Program-made: the position numbers and the translations under genes
Source: Candidatus Hydrogenedentota bacterium
GTDB taxonomy: Bacteria > Hydrogenedentota > Hydrogenedentia > Hydrogenedentiales > CAITNO01
Assembly: GCA_903922535.1 (NCBI GenBank)
Contig: CAIXUF010000398.1
Coordinates: 1-16,272 of the forward strand
Direction: 5' to 3'
DNA: 16,272 nucleotides
Shown: positions 6,638 through 14,118 of the stretch, in pieces
How the letters are laid out: the number at the start of each line of letters is the position of its first letter
Numbering within the stretch: the first letter of the stretch is position 1
The notes under the pieces: model-generated
What the model was told of the DNA's origin: nothing
The model's database searches: none
Seen by the model: the letters and a program-made list of their open reading frames with translations, nothing else

Positions 6638-9310
6638 ATGATGACGGCGGACGAACATGTTTCTTCTTGCGGTGTTGCCGCGGGTCGCCGTTTCTCCGCG
6701 GGAGAGGGCCTCGCGGGCCAGGCGCTGGCGGGACTCGCATGGTGTGAGACCTTTGTCGTGCTGGGCATGCACTGTTTCTGGGTGCTCGGGAAAAGCGCCC
6801 CGCTGGCTGTGGACAGCCCTTGGGGCGCCCTGCTGGGGCTTCTCCCGTTCATGTTTCTGTTCGCGGCGGGGGGGGCCGCGGCTGGTGCCCGCGCACGGGC
6901 CGCGCTGGTACGCATGGAACCCGCGCTTCACTGCACCGCCAGTCTGGCACAGGCTGTGCTGCTCTTCTGGGTTGTGCTTCGCAACCCCATGGAACCCCTG
7001 CTGCCCCTTGCGGCACCCATGCTGTTGTGGAGTGTCGGGTTGAGTTTCGTGCTCGTGGCCAACCTTTCCACCCACCTCCGCAGCCAGGCGTCCGCGCAGT
7101 CGTGGTTTGCGGCCGCGCCGGTGGGGCTGACTGTCGCGTTGGGTGTCTTCTTGTGGGGCATGACGCTCTGGACGACCTCGGGCGTCACCTGGGCCGTCTA
7201 TTTGTGGACAGCCTCCGCCGTGCTGCATGCGGCACTGGCCCCGGCCTCCATGGGCGCTGAAAATGCGGGTCGGACCGGGAAAGCAAGCTTTCTGCCGACA
7301 CTGGAGGCATTGTTCCTGCTCTGCCTCCTGATCCTGATTCAGGTGCGAAGCGTGCATTGCAGCGTGTTCATGGGCCGGGCAGAGGAGAAACTGCCCCTCT
7401 TTCTGGAAGTCTTCTATAGCCCCGGCTTCCTGGTGGGCGCCGTGCTGTTCGCCGCCGCAGCCAGGTTCCGGTTGACCGTCCCTGCCCACGCGGCAATTGC
7501 ATTGTTCCTGGTCTTGGCACTCAAACAGTTGTCCTGGCCGCTTGCGGTCACCCTCGGATACATCCTGCCCGCGCTGTTCTGGGCCACGCGCCGACAGGGC
7601 GCTTTGGGCCACGCGACCTCCGGCATCATCGCGTCCGGCGGGTGGTTTCTGGGCGTCGGCGCTTTCACTTTTGCCGGCATGGTCGTCCATTTTGGCTACG
7701 GCATGGACATCGTGCAAATGCTTTGTTGGTGGCTTCCCGCCGCGATGGCGGTCCTATTCGCTGTTTGGATCGCCGGAATCGTGTTCGTCCGGCGAGGGCG
7801 GCACACCCCTTCCGGACAAGATGCCGCCGAATCGCACCCCGCCGCCGGTTTGTGGACCTGCGCTGCACTCTATGGCGTTCTTCTGTGCGTGACCGTGCTG
7901 CCGGGCACGGTGCTTCTGGCGGCAACAGGCTGGCCGCCCATGCACCTCAAACAGCCGGCGGCCCGCACAGTGAAAGAACCGATGGGACTGTGCCATGCCG
8001 GATACTCCGAGTCAGAGGAGGAATACGGGATCCTGCGCGAACTGGGGGTCCAGTCCCTCCGCATCGATTTCCGCTGGCCTGAGTTCCAGCCGGGACCTGA
8101 TCAGTGGAATGTGGAGTACCGGGACCATTTCGTGGAAATGGCAGCCAAACACGGCGAGCGGGTGGTGGCGATCCTCAATTCCGACAATGGCGCCGTCGAG
8201 CAGGACCCGGTCGGCAAGCAGCGCGGGAACTATATTGCCCCCTCGGACGTCCCGCGTTTCCTTGAGTTTGTGCGCAGACTGGTCACCCACTACAAAGGCC
8301 GCGTGGATGCCTGGGAGATCTGGAACGAGCCGGATATCACCCGCTTCTGGGAAGGTTCGCAGCAGGAATTCCATGACCTTGCCCGGCGAACCGCCGAGAC
8401 TGTCCGTGAAGCCGATCCCTCGGCGCAGATTGTGGGCACGGCCTGCACCGGTCCGATGGGCGCGCTGATGGCCGCCGGCATCAACGGGTTGCATGACTCG
8501 GGCGCCCTTGCCGCGGTGAATCATCCAAGCGGCCATCTCTATGTAACCGATCCCCGCCACTATTACGCCGAATACGCCAAACTCATCGGCGCGGCACGCC
8601 GCCACGGCCATCCCGGCTCCGTCTGGATCACCGAGCTGGGCGCGCCGGACGGTGGATTCTACCCCTGGTGCAGTGACAATGACCTCTTGGCAGAACATGT
8701 GATCAAAGCCTACACCATCGCCACCTCCCTCGGCGTGGACCGTCTGGTCTGGTACTGTTTCCGCGACGGTGACGCGGCCAGCCAGGCAAAATGGCCGCCT
8801 GACTCTGAGGCATTCTTTGGACTGCTCGCCCCAGGCGACCTGAGGAAACCCTCGGCCCAGGCGTACAGCCTGTTCAGCAAGTATTGCAGCAACAGCACCC
8901 TGCGCCGCGATCTCGTGCAGTCTTCCGGAGGACTGGCTGCTCGGCAACTTCGGTCTGCATTCTATCGCCGTGACAACGGTGCGTCGGCGTTGATCCTGTG
9001 GTTCGAGCCGACCCTGCGGCCTTGGGGCACGGCCAGGGCGCGAATTGATTTCGGCGGACTCAACAGCCCGCCCACTGTGCATGATATCGGTTCCGGCCAG
9101 ACAAGGTTGCTGCTCGACGACCATATTGAGTTGACCGACCGTCCCGTGTTTCTGACCTTCAACGCAGGAACGGCCGTTGAAAAGGCCATCCACATTGACG
9201 TGGTCGGTTCACCTTTGGATGCGCTTTGGCTGTTGCTGGTAATGACATCGGCACTGGCGGCGCCCGTCCTGTGCCTGCTCCGCAGGATGGTCGCCGCTGG
9301 TGCACTATGA
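6638..9310 (+). CDS. Polytopic membrane protein with C-terminal GH-A (GH39-like) glycosidase domain
   Basis: This is an 890-residue protein in two parts. Residues ~30-450 are mostly hydrophobic, with roughly a dozen membrane spans. After the last span (around residue 410-435, GVLLCVTVLPGTVLLAATGW) comes a soluble TIM-barrel domain typical of clan GH-A: LGVQSLRIDFRWPEFQP, then WEIWNEPD with the predicted acid/base Glu564, and WITELGAP with the predicted nucleophile Glu666, 102 residues later. This resembles GH39 beta-xylosidases and related families. A beta-rich tail and a final span (VMTSALAAPVLCLL) finish the protein. The enzyme domain is probably held outside the cytoplasmic membrane at both ends. 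The substrate is unknown. ATG 6638 is chosen for CAGGA at 6626-6630; an earlier ATG at 6605 lacks a good ribosome site. It stands alone, downstream of queF by 165 bases. Confidence 0.8.
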   Translation: MMTADEHVSSCGVAAGRRFSAGEGLAGQALAGLAWCETFVVLGMHCFWVLGKSAPLAVDSPWGALLGLLPFMFLFAAGGAAAGARARAALVRMEPALHCTASLAQAVLLFWVVLRNPMEPLLPLAAPMLLWSVGLSFVLVANLSTHLRSQASAQSWFAAAPVGLTVALGVFLWGMTLWTTSGVTWAVYLWTASAVLHAALAPASMGAENAGRTGKASFLPTLEALFLLCLLILIQVRSVHCSVFMGRAEEKLPLFLEVFYSPGFLVGAVLFAAAARFRLTVPAHAAIALFLVLALKQLSWPLAVTLGYILPALFWATRRQGALGHATSGIIASGGWFLGVGAFTFAGMVVHFGYGMDIVQMLCWWLPAAMAVLFAVWIAGIVFVRRGRHTPSGQDAAESHPAAGLWTCAALYGVLLCVTVLPGTVLLAATGWPPMHLKQPAARTVKEPMGLCHAGYSESEEEYGILRELGVQSLRIDFRWPEFQPGPDQWNVEYRDHFVEMAAKHGERVVAILNSDNGAVEQDPVGKQRGNYIAPSDVPRFLEFVRRLVTHYKGRVDAWEIWNEPDITRFWEGSQQEFHDLARRTAETVREADPSAQIVGTACTGPMGALMAAGINGLHDSGALAAVNHPSGHLYVTDPRHYYAEYAKLIGAARRHGHPGSVWITELGAPDGGFYPWCSDNDLLAEHVIKAYTIATSLGVDRLVWYCFRDGDAASQAKWPPDSEAFFGLLAPGDLRKPSAQAYSLFSKYCSNSTLRRDLVQSSGGLAARQLRSAFYRRDNGASALILWFEPTLRPWGTARARIDFGGLNSPPTVHDIGSGQTRLLLDDHIELTDRPVFLTFNAGTAVEKAIHIDVVGSPLDALWLLLVMTSALAAPVLCLLRRMVAAGAL

Positions 9311-9431
9311 AGCAGCCGGGTTCCCCGTGGGTGCATGGAGACTGCGGACACGACCGTCGGCCTTCCCGGGCGAGAACCCGTCGCGGCGGGTTTGTCAAGA
9401 AAATACTTGCGCATTTGCCCGCCAACCGTGC

Positions 9432-9437
9432 TAAACT
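9432..9437 (+). promoter_or_regulatory. Possible -10 box of the lipoprotein gene
   Basis: TAAACT lies 51 bases before the start codon. The best -35 candidate, TTGCGC (9407-9412), is 19 bases upstream, which is wider than usual, so this is weak. Confidence 0.3.
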
Positions 9438-9452
9438 CTATCCAAACAGGGA

Positions 9453-9465
9453 CCTTTGTCAAAGG
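9453..9465 (+). other. Small hairpin in the lipoprotein gene leader
   Basis: CCTTT (9453-9457) and AAAGG (9461-9465) are exact complements around loop GTC, eight bases before the AAGGAG ribosome site. It could affect translation but may be chance. Confidence 0.3.
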
Positions 9466-9488
9466 CCATGAGAAGGAGCGCAAATATT

Positions 9489-9935
9489 ATGGTTATTCGC
9501 ACCGTGCGCGCCGGGGCGTGGATGCTGGTTGCCGCGGCCGCCATGTTCACATTGTCCGGCTGCAACAATGCCACCGTGAAAATGAGGCTGGCAAACGAGG
9601 GTGCCTACCCCATTACGGAGGTGCTGATGTCCCCGGTGCTGACCGAGGGCGTGGAGCCCGACCCGGATACGATTACCAACCGCATGCCGAAGGACGATTC
9701 CGGTTCCACCATCGCCCTGATGCCCAACGATGCGACCATGCTTCCCTGGCTGTTCAAGAACGAGGTGTATCTGGCGTCGGTCACGTTCTACGACAGCAAG
9801 AACCGGATCTTCCGGCAGGCACAGGCCGCCAATCCGGTGGATCTCACCGGCGTGAAGCGCGGCGGCCTGGTCATTCTTACGGCGTCAATGAACACGAACA
9901 ACGAAGCCGCAATAACCTTTGAGGTTCCCGAGTAG
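9489..9935 (+). CDS. Small lipoprotein of unknown function
   Basis: This is a 148-residue protein. The first 25 residues form a bacterial lipoprotein signal: basic start (MVIRTVR), hydrophobic core, then the lipobox LSG-Cys25, so the mature protein should be lipid-anchored at Cys25. The remainder (NNATVKMRLANEGAYPITEVLMS onward) has alternating hydrophobic residues suggesting a single beta-sandwich-like domain, ending TNNEAAITFEVPE. I do not recognise a family; the opening words resemble proteins that display small extracellular beta domains. ATG 9489 is supported by AAGGAG at 9473-9478, and earlier starts would place charged residues before the signal. It is monocistronic and closed by a strong terminator. 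Confidence 0.8.
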   Translation: MVIRTVRAGAWMLVAAAAMFTLSGCNNATVKMRLANEGAYPITEVLMSPVLTEGVEPDPDTITNRMPKDDSGSTIALMPNDATMLPWLFKNEVYLASVTFYDSKNRIFRQAQAANPVDLTGVKRGGLVILTASMNTNNEAAITFEVPE

Positions 9936-9962
9936 CGCTTTCCGCGGTTCCGAAAAACACCA

Positions 9963-9998
9963 CGGGAGCAGGCCCGCAGGGGCTTGCTCCCGTTTTTT
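9963..9998 (+). terminator. Strong intrinsic terminator, probably bidirectional
   Basis: CGGGAGCA (9963-9970) pairs exactly with TGCTCCCG (9985-9992). Five further pairs (one G-T) close on loop GCAG, giving a 13-base-pair stem followed by six T (9993-9998). On the minus strand the same stem is followed by TGGTGTTTTT. It can therefore also end the panD transcript that converges on it. Confidence 0.93.
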
Positions 9999-10030
9999 GT
10001 CTTGTTCTTCCCCGGTCAAGGGAAGCGTTT

Positions 10031-10423
10031 TCAGCAGTCCGTGTCGCCTGGGGGGACATGCCCGGACCGGGTGACGTCCACGATATGGTTTTGCGCGTCC
10101 ACGAGCACCACGGTGGGGTGAAAGTCCCTCGCCTCCGCGGCTTCCATCTGGCCATAGGTGATGGCAATGATGAGGTCGCCCGGCGCGCCCATCCGCGCGG
10201 CCGCGCCGTTGAGACAGATCGTCCCCGCGCCGCGCTCCCCCTCGATCAGGTAGGTGCTGAAGCGTGCGCCGTTGTTGATGTTCAGCACGTGCACCTGCTC
10301 ATAGGGCAGCATGCCCGCCGCCTCCAGCAGCAGGGGGTCCACCGTCAGGCTTCCGGCATAGTGGAGATCGGCCTGGGTGACCGTGGCCCGGTGAATCTTG
10401 CTTTTGAACATGGTCAGCATCAT
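10031..10423 (-). CDS. panD: Aspartate 1-decarboxylase
   Basis: PanD makes beta-alanine from L-aspartate for pantothenate synthesis. It is a pyruvoyl enzyme cleaved from a proenzyme. The 130-residue length is normal. The N-terminus reads [20 protein letters not shown], with the cleavage site HYAGS placing Gly24-Ser25 at exactly the E. coli positions, so Ser25 should become the pyruvoyl group. Lys9, Tyr22 and the [12 protein letters not shown] block (residues ~72-83) are also conserved features. ATG at 10423 is seven bases after GGAGGTT (10437-10431 on the minus strand). The start overlaps the panC stop as ATGA, so translation is probably coupled. It is the last gene of folK-panB-panC-panD. 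Confidence 0.97.
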   Translation of the reverse strand: MMLTMFKSKIHRATVTQADLHYAGSLTVDPLLLEAAGMLPYEQVHVLNINNGARFSTYLIEGERGAGTICLNGAAARMGAPGDLIIAITYGQMEAAEARDFHPTVVLVDAQNHIVDVTRSGHVPPGDTDC

Positions 10424-11280
10424 GTGTGGGAACCTCCGTTCCCGGCGGGATCGAACTTCACGTTGTCGATCAGCCGGGCAGACTCCAGCAAAGCGGCAAC
10501 GGCCAAGACCACGGGGCCTTCGACCCGGTCTACCGGCCGCATGGTTTCAGCGTCCACCAATTCCACATAGTCAACTTTAACATCGCGCATGCCCGCGCGC
10601 ACCGCAGCCTTGACCGCTTCCGCATCGCACTCACCGCCGCGCATCATGTCCATGGCGGCAAACAGTGACCGGGACAGGCAGAGCGCGCGGACACGCTCCT
10701 CCGCGCTGAGATACCGGTTGCGCGAACTCATGGCGAGACCGTCGGCCTCGCGCACGATGGGCATCTCGACAATCTCGACGGCCATGTCAAGATCGCGGAC
10801 CATGCGCCTGATCACCGCGCACTGCTGCGCGTCTTTCTGGCCGAAATAGGCCCGGTCGGCCTCGACCGCGTTGAACAGTTTGGTGACCACCGTGGCCACG
10901 CCGCGAAAGAAATGCGGACGGCTGCCGCCGCAAAGCCCCTCGCTCACGCCGCCGACGGTGACAAAGGTCGAGTAGTCCCGCGCATACATGGTTTTCGCCG
11001 TCGGCGCGTACACGGCCACCACGCCCGCGGTTTCGCACAGGGCCGTGTCCTGGTCAAAGGTGCGCGGATACTGGTTGAAATCCTCGTGCGGCGCAAACTG
11101 GGTCGGGTTCACAAAGATGCTGGCCACGGCAATGTCATTCTCCCGCGCGGCCGCGCGCATGAGGCTCAGATGGCCCTCATGCAGCGCGCCCATGGTGGGC
11201 ACAAAGCCGATGGTCTTTCCCGCGCGGCGCTGTCCCCGGCACCACGCGCGCATGTCCGCGGCGTTGTCGAGAATAATCAT
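10420..11280 (-). CDS. panC: Pantoate--beta-alanine ligase (pantothenate synthetase)
   Basis: PanC joins pantoate and beta-alanine with ATP, through a pantoyl-adenylate, to give pantothenate. The 286-residue length is typical. The HIGH-type nucleotide motif appears as [10 protein letters not shown] (residues 28-37), the pantoate-binding block as FVNPTQF (57-63), FGQKD at 146-150, and the KMSKS-like MSSRN at 184-188. The C-terminal domain ends [14 protein letters not shown] and [10 protein letters not shown] as in the family. Its ATG overlaps the panB stop (ATGA at 11280-11277), and its stop overlaps the panD start in the same manner. This is a tightly coupled operon in which the products of both neighbours are PanC substrates or precursors. 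Confidence 0.98.
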   Translation of the reverse strand: MIILDNAADMRAWCRGQRRAGKTIGFVPTMGALHEGHLSLMRAAARENDIAVASIFVNPTQFAPHEDFNQYPRTFDQDTALCETAGVVAVYAPTAKTMYARDYSTFVTVGGVSEGLCGGSRPHFFRGVATVVTKLFNAVEADRAYFGQKDAQQCAVIRRMVRDLDMAVEIVEMPIVREADGLAMSSRNRYLSAEERVRALCLSRSLFAAMDMMRGGECDAEAVKAAVRAGMRDVKVDYVELVDAETMRPVDRVEGPVVLAVAALLESARLIDNVKFDPAGNGGSHT

Positions 11281-12074
11281 TCGTACCCATGCTCCGCGCC
11301 GGGATAAGCGCCTTCCTTCACATCCTTCACATAGGCGGCAAACGCATCCGCCATCGCGCCGCGCGCGTCGGTGTAGGTTTTGGCAAAGCGGGCCTTGCCC
11401 CAGCCGAGAATGTCATGCATCACGAGCACCTGCCCGTCACAGGCCGGGCCCGCGCCGATGCCAATGGTCGGAATGGATAGCGCCGCCGTGATGTCGGCGG
11501 CCAGCGCGGAGGGCATGCATTCGAGCACGATGGCGAAACAGCCCGCCTCTTCGAGGCCGAGCGCCGCCGCCTTGATGCGGCGTGCGTCGGCCTCGCCGCG
11601 GCCCTGCACCTTGAACCCGCCGAAATGAAGAATCGACTGCGGCGTGAGCCCCACGTGGCCCATGACCGGAATGCCCGCGCGCAAAATGGCGCGGATGCAA
11701 TCGCCGAACTGCTCCGCCGACCCCTCCAGTTTCACCGCCTGCGCGCCCGCCTCGCCGACCAGCCGCCCGGCATGGCGCACCGCGTCCTCGGGGCCGGTGT
11801 GATAGGAAAGAAAAGGCATGTCCGCCACGACCAGGGCGCGCTTCACCGCGCGGGTGACCATGGCGGTGTGGTGGACCATGATGTCCATGGTTACGGAGAG
11901 GGTGTTTCCCCGGCCCATGACCACCATCCCCAGGGAGTCCCCCACGAGAACGGCGTCCATGCCGGCTGCATCCACCAGCGCGGCGGTGGGATAGTCGTAG
12001 GCGGTCAGAAAGGCAATCTTCTCGCCCGCACTCTTCTTGCGGCGAAGATCTGCCGCCATGACGGTGTCTTTCAT
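11277..12074 (-). CDS. panB: 3-methyl-2-oxobutanoate hydroxymethyltransferase
   Basis: PanB transfers a hydroxymethyl group from methylene-tetrahydrofolate to 2-oxoisovalerate, giving ketopantoate. From ATG 12074 the protein has 265 residues (E. coli 264). Expected metal ligands are present: Asp46 in LVGDSLGM, Asp85 in VVADMPF and Glu117 in VKLEG. Catalytic Glu185 is in VLECMPS. The blocks HVGLTPQS and GGFKVQGRG are also conserved. The frame stays open further upstream, but ATG 12074 gives the E. coli-like spacing to LTAYDY; the ribosome site is weak (AGGAAG about 13 bases upstream). A hairpin GCTCC-GCTT-GGAGC (12139-12126, minus strand) sits in the 82-base gap after folK. The need for a folate donor fits linkage to folK. 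Confidence 0.96.
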   Translation of the reverse strand: MKDTVMAADLRRKKSAGEKIAFLTAYDYPTAALVDAAGMDAVLVGDSLGMVVMGRGNTLSVTMDIMVHHTAMVTRAVKRALVVADMPFLSYHTGPEDAVRHAGRLVGEAGAQAVKLEGSAEQFGDCIRAILRAGIPVMGHVGLTPQSILHFGGFKVQGRGEADARRIKAAALGLEEAGCFAIVLECMPSALAADITAALSIPTIGIGAGPACDGQVLVMHDILGWGKARFAKTYTDARGAMADAFAAYVKDVKEGAYPGAEHGYE

Positions 12075-12156
12075 CTGCTTCTTCGCTTCCTGAACCGTGA
12101 CGTAATCCGTCCCGGTCCCGTTTGGGCTCCAAGCGGAGCGGTTCAAGAATTATTTG

Positions 12157-12624
12157 TCAACAACTGTCCAGCGCCGCGGCGAGTTCGGCCACCGTGCGCC
12201 CCGTCACCGGGTCCACCGCGTCGGGCGCGATCTCCCGCAGCGGCAGCAGCACAAAGGCCCGCTCGCGAAACCGCGGATGGGGCAATGTCAGCGCGCCGGT
12301 CTTCATCACCGTGTCCTGCCACAGGACGAGATCGATGTCGATCACGCGCGGACCCCACTGCGATCCCGGCGTGCGACCCAGGCGAATCTCCAATGCCTTG
12401 ACCGCGTTCAAAAGTTCAAGCGGCCCGAAGGCCGTCTCGATCTCCGCAGCCAAGTTGAGGAATGACGGTTGATCCGCCACGCCCCACGGCGCCGTTTCAT
12501 GGACGCTGGACTGCGCCACCAGACACGTATCCGGCAACGCTGCCACAGCCTCCACGGCCCGGCGCAGATGGTCCGCCCGGTCGCCCAGATTGGAACCCAG
12601 ACTCAACAACACCCGCGTGCTCAT
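12157..12624 (-). CDS. folK: 2-amino-4-hydroxy-6-hydroxymethyldihydropteridine diphosphokinase (HPPK)
   Basis: FolK transfers pyrophosphate from ATP to 6-hydroxymethyl-dihydropterin, a step in folate synthesis. The 155-residue length fits. Signature blocks are SLGSNLGDR (8-16), VHETAPWG (41-48), FLNLAAEIET (55-64), GPRVIDIDLV (91-100, with Mg2+ ligands Asp96 and Asp98), and LPHPRFRERAFVLLPL (114-129). The start at 12624 places the signature at the normal distance; the longer frame to 12666 adds an unlikely tail. It is first in the folK-panB-panC-panD operon. It has a good promoter 30-60 bases upstream, with the -10 box about 30 bases from the start codon. Confidence 0.95.
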   Translation of the reverse strand: MSTRVLLSLGSNLGDRADHLRRAVEAVAALPDTCLVAQSSVHETAPWGVADQPSFLNLAAEIETAFGPLELLNAVKALEIRLGRTPGSQWGPRVIDIDLVLWQDTVMKTGALTLPHPRFRERAFVLLPLREIAPDAVDPVTGRTVAELAAALDSC

Positions 12625-12654
12625 TGTCCAGATCCAACCTGCCGTGCGAACATA

Positions 12655-12682
12655 ACTATAGCACACGGCGGGTTTGGTGCAA
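12655..12682 (-). promoter_or_regulatory. Predicted sigma-70-type promoter of folK-panBCD
   Basis: On the minus strand the -35 box TTGCAC (12677-12682) and the -10 box TATAGT (12655-12660) are separated by 16 bases. Transcription should start near 12648. Confidence 0.7.
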
Positions 12683-12718
12683 CAGGAATTTCCACGGAGG
12701 CGCGGAAACTGCGAAATA

Positions 12719-12758
12719 TTAAAGGGGGACAGTCACCCATTAAGGGCCGGGAACGGCC
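12719..12758. repeat. REP-like hairpin pair
   Basis: TTAA (12719-12722) and TTAA (12740-12743) bracket GGG...CCC with core GGGGGACAGTCACCC. This is followed two bases later by a 5-base stem with loop GGAA. The GGGGACAGTC wording resembles elements flanking REP-associated transposases, but no such transposase is present here. Confidence 0.45.
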
Positions 12759-12909
12759 ACCCTCCATTGGAAGCCGCCTGCCGATCCCTTGAAACACCGA
12801 GGAATACCGCACCCTTTTTGAGCACGGGAACGAGCAAGCTCGCAACCAAAAGCAAGAAAATGCGGTTAATTCATGGACACAACCGTTCCATAATGGGGCA
12901 TTTTCATAA

Positions 12910-13010
12910 GAGTGCGGGGGCCATGCCGTCGCTTTGGCTTGCAAGGGACATTTCCCGGTGGCGCAATCGTGGCTCCCGCAAGGGAAAGCGGTGGCACGGC
13001 CCCCGCACTC
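12910..13010. repeat. 101-base inverted repeat (MITE- or REP-like)
   Basis: The terminal 13 bases, GAGTGCGGGGGCC (12910-12922) and GGCCCCCGCACTC (12998-13010), are exact complements. The pairing continues inward with few mismatches and one or two bulges for nearly 40 bases per side. This leaves a central loop of about 25 bases. Flanks are A/T-rich (ATTTTCATAA on the left, A8 on the right). Length and terminal symmetry fit a non-coding mobile repeat or a long folded RNA. Confidence 0.75.
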
Positions 13011-13057
13011 AAAAAAAACGCGGCGCTGTTGCCCTGTCTGTAAAAGCACCTGGGGCG

Positions 13058-13963
13058 TCATGGCTTCTTTGCGATATCAGACCACTCGGCGAACGCGCCG
13101 GCGATGTCCGCCTTGGCCGTGTCCCCGGCGTGCACCACAACACGGTAACGCAACGTAATCGGTTTGCCCTTGGGCAGTTCGGTAAACTGGTCATTGGTCG
13201 GCCAGTACATGGGCGTCGGCGAGAAGAAACCATAGTCGCGCGTGAACCACGGCGCGGGATACCAGGGGTTGCCCGGATGCTGGAAAATGGCCAACCCTTC
13301 GGTCTTGCCGTCGCGCGTACCATGGTAATCGCACCACGGCGACGCTTTCCCGAAGGTGCCCGCCTCCGCCGCGTCGCCGTTGGCGTTGACCAAAGTCCCG
13401 CCCTGCTTGACACTCAATGCAGGCGCCATGCGCGCGGAAAAAAAGGAGTGATTGGTCTTCTCAATCTTGACATCCATCAGCGGGTTGAGCGTGATTTCGA
13501 AATCAATCACGCGCCGGTCCGCCGCGGGTGCGGTGATGGTAACCGTCCTTTCATCCTCAATGGGCTGTTCCGCTCCGGGCCGCTTCCAATCGCCCCGGTC
13601 GTGAAACACCACCTTGTCGCCCTTCGCTTGGACGATCTCCGGGCCGCGACTGAATATCTGACCCGTCTCGTTCTTGTCCTGCCAGTAGTTCCCGCCGTTT
13701 ACCCGGTCGCAGCCGAAAAACAGCGAGTGGTGGTGCGGGTAGGGCTCCGAAGTCTCCGTGGTCACCGATTCGCCCGTGAGCGGGCCGTTGAGGGGGTAGA
13801 AGTAGGGGTACTTCTGTCCCGCATCAAAACTGTATGCGGTGAACAGTTTCCCGTCCACCTCCACCAGCAGTTTCTTGCCGTCGATCCGGGCGGTCAGCTC
13901 CGCCGCCCCGGCTGACAAGGCAAGCAACAGGACGATACCGGAGAATATCAACAAACGCTTCAT
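13058..13963 (-). CDS. Secreted DUF6807 ('PmoA-like') family protein
   Basis: This 301-residue protein has a clear signal peptide, MKRLLIFSGIVLLLALSAGA, with likely cleavage before AELTA, so it is exported. The mature part matches the layout I know for DUF6807 (PF14100, formerly labelled methane oxygenase PmoA, a misleading name): an N-terminal beta segment, then YPYFYPLNGPLTGESVT, the histidine-rich PHHHSLFFGCDRVNGGNYW, and a later GLAIFQHPGNPWYPAPWF with DYGFF. The His cluster and Trp-rich blocks suggest a ligand-binding site. Biochemical function is unknown to me. The family is abundant in sugar-degrading Planctomycetota and Verrucomicrobiota. ATG 13963 is chosen because GAGGG (13975-13971) lies seven bases upstream and the signal peptide starts there. 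It appears monocistronic. Confidence 0.85.
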   Translation of the reverse strand: MKRLLIFSGIVLLLALSAGAAELTARIDGKKLLVEVDGKLFTAYSFDAGQKYPYFYPLNGPLTGESVTTETSEPYPHHHSLFFGCDRVNGGNYWQDKNETGQIFSRGPEIVQAKGDKVVFHDRGDWKRPGAEQPIEDERTVTITAPAADRRVIDFEITLNPLMDVKIEKTNHSFFSARMAPALSVKQGGTLVNANGDAAEAGTFGKASPWCDYHGTRDGKTEGLAIFQHPGNPWYPAPWFTRDYGFFSPTPMYWPTNDQFTELPKGKPITLRYRVVVHAGDTAKADIAGAFAEWSDIAKKP

Positions 13964-14007
13964 GGCAGTTCCCTCGTGTGGTTTACCGGGGATTCTACTG
14001 CAATTCC

Positions 14008-14110
14008 GTAGGGTGCGTGAAGTTTTGCATGGCAAAACGGAACGCACCGCCCCCCCGATGCACGACATGCCTGGAAGACGGTGCGCTCGGCTTCATTGCG
14101 CACACCCTAC
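14008..14110. repeat. Composite palindromic intergenic repeat
   Basis: The outer arms GTAGGGTG (14008-14015) and CACCCTAC (14103-14110) are exact. On the left, GGTGCGT (14012-14018) pairs with ACGCACC (14042-14048), and inside it GTTTTGC (14022-14028) pairs with GCAAAAC (14032-14038), with small GAA/GGA internal bulges. On the right, GTGCGC (14081-14086) pairs with GCGCAC (14098-14103). It fills the gap between two co-oriented genes and is probably a dispersed repeat; it might also serve as a transcription barrier. Confidence 0.7.
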
Positions 14111-14118
14111 CCCCTGTA

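Larger units (their letters stand above)
12683..13057. other. Repeat-rich gap between folK and the DUF6807 gene, no gene seen
   Basis: Neither strand shows a convincing gene. The stretch holds, in order, a REP-like hairpin (12719-12743), a stem GGCCG-GGAA-CGGCC with a GNRA-type loop (12745-12758), a short perfect palindrome CGAGC-AA-GCTCG (12831-12842), and a 101-base inverted repeat (12910-13010) followed by eight A (13011-13018). Read on the minus strand that run is T8, 40 bases after the stop of the DUF6807 gene. It may help termination there, although the hairpin directly before it is weak. Confidence 0.6.

Noticed and set aside
5945..7717. 590-residue open frame on the minus strand
   Set aside because: It spans the end of queD, all of queF and the first part of the glycosidase gene in antisense, and has low-complexity Gln/Arg/Gly-rich translation.
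9375..9393. Terminator after the glycosidase gene (AACCCG/CGGGTT)
   Set aside because: The stem is only six pairs and is followed by TGTCAAG instead of a T-run, so it is too weak to annotate.
12075..12146. Upstream TTG start for panB at 12146
   Set aside because: There is no ribosome site before it, and ATG 12074 gives the normal family length and N-terminus.
12674..13915. 413-residue open frame on the plus strand
   Set aside because: It crosses the repeat-rich gap and then runs antisense to the DUF6807 gene, whose signal peptide and family blocks are convincing.
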